The translations under genes were made by a program, and so were the position numbers. Positions 1 to 5,306 of a stretch of DNA of 5,306 nt are shown here, in pieces. Each line of letters begins with the position of its first letter. The first letter of the stretch is position 1. The notes under the pieces were generated by a model. That model had not been told where the DNA came from and ran no database searches. It worked only from the letters and a program-made list of their open reading frames with translations. This DNA is from Lentisphaeria bacterium (GTDB taxonomy: Bacteria > Verrucomicrobiota > Lentisphaeria > Oligosphaerales > JAFGRS01), in contig JAFGRS010000772.1 in assembly GCA_016935045.1 (NCBI GenBank), positions 1 to 5,306 on the forward strand, given 5' to 3'.

Positions 1-1
1 A

Positions 2-724
2 GCCTACTGGATCATCCGCCGAGGCGATGCCGACGCCATGCTGGCGGGGGGCAGCGAAGCCGGCATCGAGGCGGTGGGAATCGGCGGCTTCGCTTCCATG
101 AAGGCCCTCTCCACACGCAACGACGACCCCACCCACGCCAGCCGCCCGTTCGACCGCGAACGGGATGGATTCGTCCCGGCGGAGGGGGCCGGAGTCCTCT
201 TCCTCGAGTCCCTGGACCAGGCGCAGCGGCGAGGGGTGGAGATCCTGGGAGAACTCGTGGGCTACGGCCTCACGGGAGACGCCTACCACATCACGGCCCC
301 GGACCCCGAGGGAGATGGGGCCCGGCGCGCCCTCCTGGGCGCCCTCCAACGTGCCGGCGTGTCCCCGGACGACATCGACTACATCAACGCCCATGGGACC
401 TCCACTCCCCTCAACGACCGCATGGAGACCCTCGCCATCAAGCGCGCCCTGGGCGAGGCCGCCTACCGCATCCCCGTCAGCAGCACCAAGTCGATGACCG
501 GCCACGCCCTCGGGGCCGCCGGGGGCTTCGAGTCCATCGTCTGCCTGCAGGCCCTGCGCCTGGGGGTGGTTCCCGGCACCATGAACTACGAGGTCCCGGA
601 CCCCGATTGCGATCTGGATTACGTACCCAACGCGGCCCGGGAGATCCCGGTCGAGTTGGCTCTCAACGTCAACTTCGGCTTTGGGGGCCACAATGCGGCG
701 CTGCTGTTCAAAAAGTGGGGTTGA
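2..724 (+). CDS. fabF: 3-oxoacyl-ACP synthase II (FabF), C-terminal 240 residues, 5' end outside window
   Basis: This is the C-terminal part of a beta-ketoacyl-ACP synthase. The enzyme condenses malonyl-ACP with a growing acyl-ACP in cytosolic type II fatty-acid synthesis. The reading frame is open from base 2, before the first ATG at 38, so the gene enters from the left. FabF proteins are about 410 residues, so roughly 170 are missing, including the active-site Cys. Visible landmarks, numbered from base 2, are MLAGGSEA (13-20), the first catalytic His in NAHGTSTPLND (His131, codon 392-394), the conserved Lys163 and second catalytic His168 in KSMTGHALGAAGG, and the terminal glycine-rich NFGFGGHN loop. 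The protein ends in LLFKKWG with TGA at 722-724. FabF is favoured over FabB by the GTSTPLND and GFGGHN forms, but a polyketide-type ketosynthase cannot be fully excluded without the N-terminus. The next gene starts 121 bases downstream, so the two need not share a transcript. Confidence 0.95.
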   Translation, partial: AYWIIRRGDADAMLAGGSEAGIEAVGIGGFASMKALSTRNDDPTHASRPFDRERDGFVPAEGAGVLFLESLDQAQRRGVEILGELVGYGLTGDAYHITAPDPEGDGARRALLGALQRAGVSPDDIDYINAHGTSTPLNDRMETLAIKRALGEAAYRIPVSSTKSMTGHALGAAGGFESIVCLQALRLGVVPGTMNYEVPDPDCDLDYVPNAAREIPVELALNVNFGFGGHNAALLFKKWG

Positions 725-727
725 GCC

Positions 728-756
728 TTGCCGGTCAGGCGCCATGGGACTATCCT
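728..756 (+). promoter_or_regulatory. weak candidate sigma70-type promoter for the lipoprotein gene
   Basis: TTGCCG (728-733) resembles the -35 box at 4 of 6 positions. TATCCT (751-756) resembles the -10 box at 4 of 6. The spacer is exactly 17 bases. The start of transcription would fall near 763, giving a leader of about 83 bases that contains the hairpin at 804-831. It lies just after the fabF stop, in the only AT-containing stretch of this gap. The match is modest and could be chance. Confidence 0.2.
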
Positions 757-803
757 TGCGAGTGTGGTGGGTGCACGGCGGCGGGGGACCCGGCCCTGCG
801 AAG

Positions 804-831
804 CGGTCCGGCGGCCGGATCCGCCGGGCTG
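804..831 (+). other. GC-rich hairpin just upstream of the lipoprotein ribosome binding site
   Basis: Bases 804-814 pair with 821-831 to form an 11-bp stem. It has seven uninterrupted G-C pairs next to a six-base loop (815-820) and two G-U wobbles further out. No T-run follows, so it is not a canonical intrinsic terminator. The stem ends only four bases before the Shine-Dalgarno sequence of the lipoprotein gene, so it could affect translation initiation, protect the 5' end of the transcript, or weakly terminate fabF transcription. In GC-rich DNA a stem of this size can also arise by chance. Confidence 0.4.
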
Positions 832-835
832 AACC

Positions 836-840
836 GAGGT
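836..840 (+). promoter_or_regulatory. Shine-Dalgarno sequence of the lipoprotein gene
   Basis: GAGGT lies five bases before the ATG at 846. It decides the start: the frame is open further upstream (to 681), but only the 846 start places a positively charged signal peptide at the N-terminus. Confidence 0.6.
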
Positions 841-845
841 GCAGC

Positions 846-1154
846 ATGAGAGCGTCTCTTGGAGGCGTCGCAGTCCTGGTCATGGCAGTGGCACTGGGTG
901 CGGGATGCTCGCGCCCGCGGCTGGCTTCCCGCCCCCTCACGGAGGTGGAAAGGGAGTGGGCCAGCATCGTGCGCACAAGCTACCCGGGGTGGACGCCGCC
1001 CTATTATGCCCCGACGGCATCGCCCCGGACGCCCGCACTGCCACCGGCCCCAGGCCCCGGCGCCCTGTTGCCCGTCGCTCCGCAGCCGGAACCGCTGGCG
1101 GTGGAACCCGAGGGCGGGGACATCGAACTCGTTCCCGTGGACAACGCCCGCTGA
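846..1154 (+). CDS. small proline-rich lipoprotein, family not recognised
   Basis: This is a 102-residue protein with a lipoprotein signal peptide: MRASLGG, a hydrophobic stretch at residues 7-19 and Cys21 in ALGAGC. The -3 position is Gly rather than the usual Leu (Leu sits at -4), so the lipobox is imperfect. Ser follows the Cys, which under the Lol sorting rule favours the outer membrane. The mature part has about 82 residues. It begins with a charged segment (LTEVEREWASIVRTSYPGW), continues with a Pro/Ala-rich linker from about residue 50 to 82, and ends in an acidic tail (GGDIELVPVDNAR). There is no catalytic motif and no transmembrane segment after the signal. The linker suggests an extended periplasmic or surface-facing tether, but this is inference. 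The start at 846 is supported by GAGGT at 836-840. The gene has its own candidate promoter upstream and a terminator-like hairpin eight bases after its stop, so it may be a separate transcription unit. I do not know its function. Confidence 0.75.
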   Translation: MRASLGGVAVLVMAVALGAGCSRPRLASRPLTEVEREWASIVRTSYPGWTPPYYAPTASPRTPALPPAPGPGALLPVAPQPEPLAVEPEGGDIELVPVDNAR

Positions 1155-1161
1155 GGCAGCC

Positions 1162-1189
1162 GGGGCAGGGCACCTTCGGGTCCTGCCTT
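1162..1189 (+). terminator. terminator-like hairpin with a C(UUCG)G tetraloop
   Basis: The inner stem ACC/GGT (1172-1174 with 1179-1181) closes a TTCG loop (1175-1178), giving the very stable C(UUCG)G tetraloop. After a two-base bulge (1170-1171), six pairs follow, GGCAGG (1164-1169) with CCTGCC (1182-1187), then two G-U wobbles (1162-1163 with 1188-1189). It begins eight bases after the lipoprotein stop codon, where an intrinsic terminator is expected. The tail (TTGGTTCC) is only weakly T-rich, so termination may be partial and pgpH may be read through from upstream. Confidence 0.5.
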
Positions 1190-1221
1190 GGTTCCGGGTG
1201 AGGCATTGTCCTCCGCAGCCG

Positions 1222-3633
1222 ATGAAGAACTGGCTCCCAGGAACATCCCGGAAGGAAGGCACTCGCGCACACGCCCAGGCGGCGAAGTCCTGGAGCCGGC
1301 GTGGAGAGGCGGGGTACTGCCCGGGAAACCCCGCGGCGATCTGGTATCCGCGCTTCGTGATCGTGGTGGGGGTCGCAACCTGGGTGCTGTGCTGCGCCAC
1401 GCTCCTGTTCCAACGCCCGCCGCCGCCGGTGCGCTATGTCCCCGGGGAGATCGCGGACCACAATCTCTACAGCGAGGTGCCCTTCCGCTACCAGGACATG
1501 GCCCAGACCGAACGGCTGCGTGAGCGGGCAGCCCGGGAAGTCCCCCCCGTCTACCTCCTGAACCAGGCGGCGGTGCAGGCGACCCTCCGATCCCTGGAGG
1601 AGGTCTTCGCGGCCCTCCGGGGACCGGAAGCGGACGCCGGCGCGCCGCCCCGGACGGCGGATTCGAGCCGTCTGGCGGAACTGGCCCTGCAGATCGGCGA
1701 CGAGGGAATGCGCAGCCTGGAACGGCTGGCGGCCGATACGGCGCGTTGCGAAGTCCTCGGGGAACTCGTCCGGGACTCCCTGAACGGAGGCATTGCGGAG
1801 ACTCGGGAGATCGGCAATCTGGAGGGTCTCGTCGCCCCGCACGACCATGTCTCCCTGCTCAACGACGCCGGCGGCACGGCCCGCATGACGCTCCGGAGGG
1901 TCTCGGATCTGCGGGATGCCGCAGCAACGGCCGCGGTCGTCGCGGCGGACTTCGAGGCCCAGTCCCGGCCCGACGCGGCGGAGGACCCCGAACCCCTCAT
2001 GGCGCTGCTGAAACAGGTCCTGCGACCCACCATGGTCTACAATACCGAGGCCACGGAACGCGCCCGCCGGGAAGCCTTGGCCGGCATCAAACAGGTGACC
2101 CGCTTCGTGGACGCCAACGAGACCCTCGTGCTGCGCGGCGAGACCATCACGCCCGATGCCATCAACCGGCTCGAGAAACACCAACAGGAACTCTTCAGCC
2201 GCATGCGCGGAGAGCGCGGCGCCCTGGGCGCTCTGCAGCCCGCGGCCATCTGCCTGCTGCTGCTGCTGGCCGCCGCCTATGTCCTTCACATCGTGCACCC
2301 GGGCCTGGGCACGGACCGCCGCGCAATCCTGCTGATTGCCTCGGTCATCGTCCTGCAGATGGGACTCACCCGCCTGGTCTCCCATCTCTATCTGCTCAAC
2401 TACGGCTCCAGTTTCTACCTCTTCCCCCTCCTGCCGCTGGCCTTCGGAGCCATGCTGCTGGCCCCGCTCGCGGACCTGCGCGTCGCGGTGGTCACGGGGG
2501 TGCTGTGCACCGGGCTGGCGGCGCTGCAGATGCGGTCTCCGGAGGCGTTCCACCTCTGTGTCAGCGGGGTGTTGTCCTCCCTGGTCGGGGCGGGTCTGAT
2601 GCGGCACATCCGCCAGCGCAATCATCTGTTCGTGGCCGGCCTGGCGGTTTTCGGGACCATCCTGCTCCTCGAACTGGTGTTCCGGGCCCACGGCAACCTC
2701 CCCGCGGGTGTGCTGGGCCGGGCTCTGCTGCTGCTGCTGCTGTGGGCGTTTGTCAATGCCCTCGGGACGATCCTCCTGCTGAGCCTGCTGCTGCCGCTGT
2801 TCGAGTTCGCCTTCTCCCTGACCACCGACATGAGCCTGCTGGAACTCAGTGACCTGAACCACCCCCTGCTCCGCCGCCTGCAGATGGAGGCGCCCGGGAC
2901 ACACCACCACAGCCTCATGGTGGCCACCCTCGCCGAACAGGCCGCGGAGGCCATCGGGGCCAATGCCCTGCTGACCCGCGTCTGCGCCTACTTCCACGAC
3001 ATCGGCAAGCTGGCCGGCCCGGAGTACTTCACCGAGAACAGCGCCGGGGGAAACACCCCCCACGAGGGCCTGCAACCCCGCATGAGCAGTCTCGTCATCC
3101 TCAACCATGTGCGTCAGGGCACCCAGTTGGCCCGCCGGTACAAGCTCAGGAAGCCGCTGCGCGAGGCCATCGAGCAGCACCACGGCACCAGCCTGATCTA
3201 CTTCTTCTACCGTCGCGCCAAGGATGAACCGGGGCACGCCGGCGAAGTCAACGAGGGCGACTACCGCTACCCCGGCCCCAGGCCCCGGCGCAAGGAAATC
3301 GCCCTGATCAGCCTGGCCGATGCCTGCGAAGCCGCCGCTCGCTCGCTGCAGAAACCCACCGCGGGGCGCATCCGGGAACTGGTGGACCGGATGTTCTTGG
3401 AACGTGTGCGCGAACACGAACTGGACGACGCGGACCTGACCTTCAGCGAGCTGTCGACGGTGCGCGAGACCATGATTCGCTGCCTCACCTCGATGCTGCA
3501 CGCACGGGTTGCCTATCCGAGCAGGGACGATGAACATCCGCTTGACAAAACAGACGCGACGACCAGGCTGGAAGAACCGGGCCCTGCTGCAACGGGCGTT
3601 GTGCCTGGCGGCGCGGCGGACGCGGCTGGCTGA
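1222..3633 (+). CDS. pgpH: PgpH/YqfF-type 7TM-HD phosphohydrolase (probable c-di-AMP phosphodiesterase)
   Basis: This 803-residue membrane protein belongs to the PgpH family, whose characterised members (Listeria) hydrolyse c-di-AMP to pApA. The order is: a basic N-terminal segment of about 42 residues, TM1 (about 43-63), an extracytoplasmic 7TMR-HDED domain (about 64-333, with VPGEIADHNLYS near its start and FVDANETLVLRGETIT near its end), seven membrane helices (about 340-530), and a cytoplasmic HD domain. Metal-site residues are all present: THHHS (561-563), HD at 592-593 in FHDIGK, His629 in ILNHV, His653-His654 in EQHHGT, and Asp700 in SLADACEAA. One detail is a His where TYHHS usually has Tyr. 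The start is uncertain. ATG 1222 is the only in-frame ATG near TM1 but lacks a good ribosome binding site, and GTG 1198 is an alternative. The family normally ends near the RVAYP motif; here about 37 low-complexity residues follow, coded in the overlap with ybeY. Short CTG runs encode poly-Leu in two helices (2254-2268, 2725-2742). Confidence 0.92.
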   Translation: MKNWLPGTSRKEGTRAHAQAAKSWSRRGEAGYCPGNPAAIWYPRFVIVVGVATWVLCCATLLFQRPPPPVRYVPGEIADHNLYSEVPFRYQDMAQTERLRERAAREVPPVYLLNQAAVQATLRSLEEVFAALRGPEADAGAPPRTADSSRLAELALQIGDEGMRSLERLAADTARCEVLGELVRDSLNGGIAETREIGNLEGLVAPHDHVSLLNDAGGTARMTLRRVSDLRDAAATAAVVAADFEAQSRPDAAEDPEPLMALLKQVLRPTMVYNTEATERARREALAGIKQVTRFVDANETLVLRGETITPDAINRLEKHQQELFSRMRGERGALGALQPAAICLLLLLAAAYVLHIVHPGLGTDRRAILLIASVIVLQMGLTRLVSHLYLLNYGSSFYLFPLLPLAFGAMLLAPLADLRVAVVTGVLCTGLAALQMRSPEAFHLCVSGVLSSLVGAGLMRHIRQRNHLFVAGLAVFGTILLLELVFRAHGNLPAGVLGRALLLLLLWAFVNALGTILLLSLLLPLFEFAFSLTTDMSLLELSDLNHPLLRRLQMEAPGTHHHSLMVATLAEQAAEAIGANALLTRVCAYFHDIGKLAGPEYFTENSAGGNTPHEGLQPRMSSLVILNHVRQGTQLARRYKLRKPLREAIEQHHGTSLIYFFYRRAKDEPGHAGEVNEGDYRYPGPRPRRKEIALISLADACEAAARSLQKPTAGRIRELVDRMFLERVREHELDDADLTFSELSTVRETMIRCLTSMLHARVAYPSRDDEHPLDKTDATTRLEEPGPAATGVVPGGAADAAG

Positions 3634-4021
3634 GGTGCTCGGGATCGGCCCGCGGAGCGCCCTGCACGTGATCCTGCTGGACCGGGAGCACATGGCCCGG
3701 CTCAATCGGGAATTCCTCGGCCGCGAAGAGGCAACCGATGTGCTGGCATTCGACCTGCGCGGCGGCACGGGACCGGACACCGGCGAGCCGGAGACGGCGG
3801 CCGAGATCTACATCTGCCCGGAGGTGGCCGAGAACGTCCGCGGGCGGTACGGTACCACCCTGGGCGAGGAGTGTGTGCTCTATGCCGTCCACGGGATGCT
3901 CCACCTCAGCGGCGGAGACGACCACGCCCCCGGACCACGGCGTGCCATGCGGCGGGCCGAGGACCGGTTGCTCGGGGAACTGAAACAGGCCTATGATCTG
4001 CGGGATGTCTTTGGACGCTGA
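3530..4021 (+). CDS. ybeY: endoribonuclease YbeY, 16S rRNA maturation, with variant metal-site motif
   Basis: This 163-residue cytosolic protein belongs to the YbeY (UPF0054) family of zinc-dependent single-strand endoribonucleases, needed for 16S rRNA 3'-end maturation and ribosome quality control. Visible parts are the first strand and helix (NIRLTKQTRR), LNREFLGREEATDVLAFDL (58-76), AEIYICPEVA (91-100) and the metal motif HGMLHLSGGDDH (121-132). The usual motif is HGxLHLxGYDH with three His at spacing 3 and 5. Here His121 and His125 are in place, the third ligand position is Asp131, His follows one residue later at 132, and the usual Tyr is Gly129. The position of the conserved Arg (Arg59 in E. 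coli) is Leu63. ATG 3530 is chosen because the strand-1 motif begins at once and GAG/CAGGG (3519-3526) lies upstream; a TTG at 3509 is also in frame. The first 104 bases overlap pgpH in a different frame, suggesting coupled translation. Confidence 0.93.
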   Translation: MNIRLTKQTRRPGWKNRALLQRALCLAARRTRLAEVLGIGPRSALHVILLDREHMARLNREFLGREEATDVLAFDLRGGTGPDTGEPETAAEIYICPEVAENVRGRYGTTLGEECVLYAVHGMLHLSGGDDHAPGPRRAMRRAEDRLLGELKQAYDLRDVFGR

Positions 4022-4061
4022 ACGCGGCGGGGAAAGACCCTTCGGCGCCCCTCCCCGGACA

Positions 4062-4092
4062 TGGCGGCCCAGCGGCAACGCCGCGGCCGCCG
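4062..4092 (+). other. strong GC hairpin in the ybeY to CNNM/CorC-like gap
   Basis: The outer stem GGCGGCC (4063-4069) pairs perfectly with GGCCGCC (4085-4091), plus a T-G wobble at 4062/4092. After a two-base bulge (4070-4071), the inner stem GCGGC (4072-4076) pairs with GCCGC (4080-4084) around the loop AAC. That gives 13 pairs in 31 bases. There is no T-tract, so it could be an RNA-stability or processing element, a weak or factor-assisted terminator, or chance in GC-rich DNA. The rest of the 123-base gap shows no clear promoter. Confidence 0.4.
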
Positions 4093-4144
4093 CAGGGCCA
4101 TGACGGACCCGGCGGCAACGGGCTGACGACAAACACGGGAACGT

Positions 4145-5306
4145 ATGAACGGACACTGGAGTCTCTGGCTTGGGATCGCGACCGCGGTCATGGCGACGGC
4201 CCTGTCGATCGCGCGCATGATCCTCAATGGGTTCAGCGGCGGCCGTCTGCGCCGACTCGAGGAAATCCATGCCTCCCTGGCGGAACGGCTCGAAGAGAGC
4301 CTCCAACGCCGCGACGAGTTTCGTCTGCTGTTGCGGCTGTTCCTGACCATGGACCTGTTCCTGATCGGCTACTGCCTGGTGGTGTGGGACCGCACCTGCG
4401 CGGCCGCGGGCCGGGCCACGCTATGGGGATGGCTGCCGCTGGCGGCCGGGGGAGCGGTCTTTCTGGCCGTCACCGAGGCGGTCGGGCGACACCTCTCGAC
4501 GCTGGCGGCCGGGCGCCTGCTGGCCGTCTCCCTGGGGGGGCTGCGGGTGTTGGCGGCAGTCCTCTTTCCCGTTGCCTGGCCCGTCCTCTTCCTGCACAGG
4601 TCCGTCGTCCGCTGGCGGGATGCCCACGCCGAAGAACACGAACAGACCACGGCCGAAGACGAGATCATGTCCCTGGTCGAAAAGGACGCGGACAACGGCA
4701 ACGGTGACGCGGAACTCGAAGACGACGAACGCCGCATGATCCGCGGCATCTTCTACCTCGACGAAACCCTCGTCCACGGAATCATGACCCCCCGCGTCGA
4801 CGTCCACGGCATCCCCCAGGAAGCCTCCATCCGGGATGTCAAGGCCCGCATCGTCGAGTGCGGGCACAGCCGCATCCCCGTCTTCAGCGGCACCATCGAC
4901 CACGTCGTGGGGGTCGTCTTTGCCAAGGACCTTCTCGACGAGGCGCGGGTGGCGGCGGCCCAGTCCCTCGCCGAACTCATGCGGCCACCGGTGTTCGTGC
5001 CCGAGACGAAGAACGTCGGCGACCTGCTGGACGAATTCCGGCAGACCAGCAATCACTTCGCGGTGGTGCTCGACGAGTACGGGGGCACGGCGGGCGTCGT
5101 CTCCATCGAGGACATTCTCGAAGAGATCGTGGGGGACATCCGTGACGAGTACGACGCCGACGAGGTCATCCCCACGGCGGAGGCGCTTCCCGACGGGGCG
5201 ATGGTCGTGGACGCCCGAACCACGGTGGACGAGATCAACCAGGCCCTGGAACTGGACCTCCCCGAGGACGAGGACTTCGACACCGTGGGCGGATACATCT
5301 CCAGTC
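4145..5306 (+). CDS. CNNM/CorC-type membrane protein (DUF21-like domain, CBS pair, start of CorC_HlyC domain), 3' end outside window
   Basis: 387 residues are visible and the frame is open to the window edge. Family members are linked to Mg2+/Co2+ transport or efflux. The N-terminus has membrane segments at about 5-27, 61-81, 92-114 and 125-150. The charged, probably helical stretch RLRRLEE to RRDEF (34-59) lies between the first two. This is the layout of a DUF21 domain with altered motifs: the usual SGxETA-like stretch is not seen, and TEAVGR (110-115) stands where GExxPK is expected. An acidic linker (EDEIMSLVEK, about 171-180) leads to the CBS pair: HGIMTPRVDV (211-220), HSRIPVF (241-247), VVFAKDLL (257-264), then FAVVLDEYGGTAGVVSIEDI (305-324). 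The CorC_HlyC domain begins near 347, with DFDTVGGYI at the edge. ATG 4145 is the first start after an in-frame stop at 4124-4126. The ribosome binding site is poor (GGGAA, 4137-4141, three bases away). A CorC-family gene next to ybeY is a common arrangement. Confidence 0.88.
   Translation, partial: MNGHWSLWLGIATAVMATALSIARMILNGFSGGRLRRLEEIHASLAERLEESLQRRDEFRLLLRLFLTMDLFLIGYCLVVWDRTCAAAGRATLWGWLPLAAGGAVFLAVTEAVGRHLSTLAAGRLLAVSLGGLRVLAAVLFPVAWPVLFLHRSVVRWRDAHAEEHEQTTAEDEIMSLVEKDADNGNGDAELEDDERRMIRGIFYLDETLVHGIMTPRVDVHGIPQEASIRDVKARIVECGHSRIPVFSGTIDHVVGVVFAKDLLDEARVAAAQSLAELMRPPVFVPETKNVGDLLDEFRQTSNHFAVVLDEYGGTAGVVSIEDILEEIVGDIRDEYDADEVIPTAEALPDGAMVVDARTTVDEINQALELDLPEDEDFDTVGGYISS

Noticed and set aside
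859..1221. Upstream extension of the pgpH frame to 859
   Set aside because: This part overlaps the lipoprotein gene in another frame and encodes an Arg/Pro-rich sequence unlike any PgpH N-terminus.
2725..2742. (CTG)6, and (CTG)5 at 2254-2268, as possible variable simple repeats
   Set aside because: Short, in frame, and explained by leucine codon preference in membrane helices; length change would not shift the frame.
3542..3570. Perfect TTGACA at 3542-3547 as a -35 box
   Set aside because: There is no -10-like sequence at 16-18 bases (the 17-base position reads AGGCTG), and it lies inside ybeY coding sequence.
937..3780. A 947-residue open frame on the minus strand
   Set aside because: It lies antisense to pgpH. 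Its glutamine runs are the reverse complement of CTG leucine codons in the membrane helices, it has no recognisable domain, and long antisense frames are expected in GC-rich genes.
4028..4057. Inverted repeat CGGGGA / TCCCCG just after the ybeY stop as a terminator
   Set aside because: Only six pairs around an 18-base loop and no T-run; the hairpin at 4062-4092 is much stronger.
4072..4120. Direct repeat GCGGCAACG at 4072-4080 and 4112-4120
   Set aside because: Two nine-base copies in very GC-rich DNA are not enough to claim a binding site or repeat element.
4100..4126. Eight-codon ORF (MTDPAATG) before the CNNM-like gene, possible leader peptide
   Set aside because: No regulatory codon run, only a poorly spaced AGGG before it, and too short to support as coding; it mainly shows the in-frame stop that limits the next gene's start.
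3485..5298. Several minus-strand open frames opposite ybeY and the CNNM-like gene
   Set aside because: The plus strand carries unmistakable conserved motifs across this region; the minus frames are Arg/Ser/Pro/Gly-rich shadows.

Overview
This is a GC-rich bacterial window with mostly G or C at third codon positions. It carries five protein genes, all on the + strand and closely packed. In order they are: the 3' end of fabF (fatty-acid elongation), a small proline-rich lipoprotein, an 803-residue seven-transmembrane HD-family phosphohydrolase (PgpH/YqfF type, the c-di-AMP phosphodiesterase family), the 16S rRNA-maturation endoribonuclease YbeY, and the 5' part of a CNNM/CorC-type membrane protein with a CBS pair. 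No tRNA, rRNA, CRISPR array, insertion sequence or phage gene is visible.

The organism is probably a didermal (outer-membrane) bacterium. The lipoprotein has Ser after the lipidated Cys, the outer-membrane sorting type. A PgpH-type protein is present, and YbeY departs from the enterobacterial consensus at two positions in a way that recalls Bacteroidetes/Verrucomicrobia-like sequences. High GC plus this combination would suit a PVC-group or Kiritimatiellota-like lineage, but this is a guess from motif memory, not a placement.

Layout: positions 1-724 are fabF. Positions 725-845 are an intergenic gap with a weak candidate promoter and a GC-rich hairpin just upstream of the lipoprotein ribosome binding site. 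Positions 846-1154 are the lipoprotein. Positions 1155-1221 hold a hairpin capped by a C(UUCG)G tetraloop that looks like a terminator or attenuator. Positions 1222-3633 are pgpH. Positions 3530-4021 are ybeY, overlapping the pgpH 3' end by 104 bases in another frame. Positions 4022-4144 are a gap with a third strong hairpin. Positions 4145-5306 are the CNNM/CorC-like gene, cut by the window edge.

The pgpH-ybeY-CNNM/CorC run is a variant of the widespread phoH-(pgpH)-ybeY-(corC) neighbourhood. It links second-messenger turnover, ribosome maturation and ion homeostasis. phoH is not immediately upstream here; a lipoprotein gene and fabF occupy that place. I see no clearly new system. The points worth a second look are the uncharacterised lipoprotein, the altered YbeY metal-site motif, the degenerate transmembrane domain of the CNNM-like protein, the long pgpH/ybeY overlap, and a strong hairpin in each intergenic gap.
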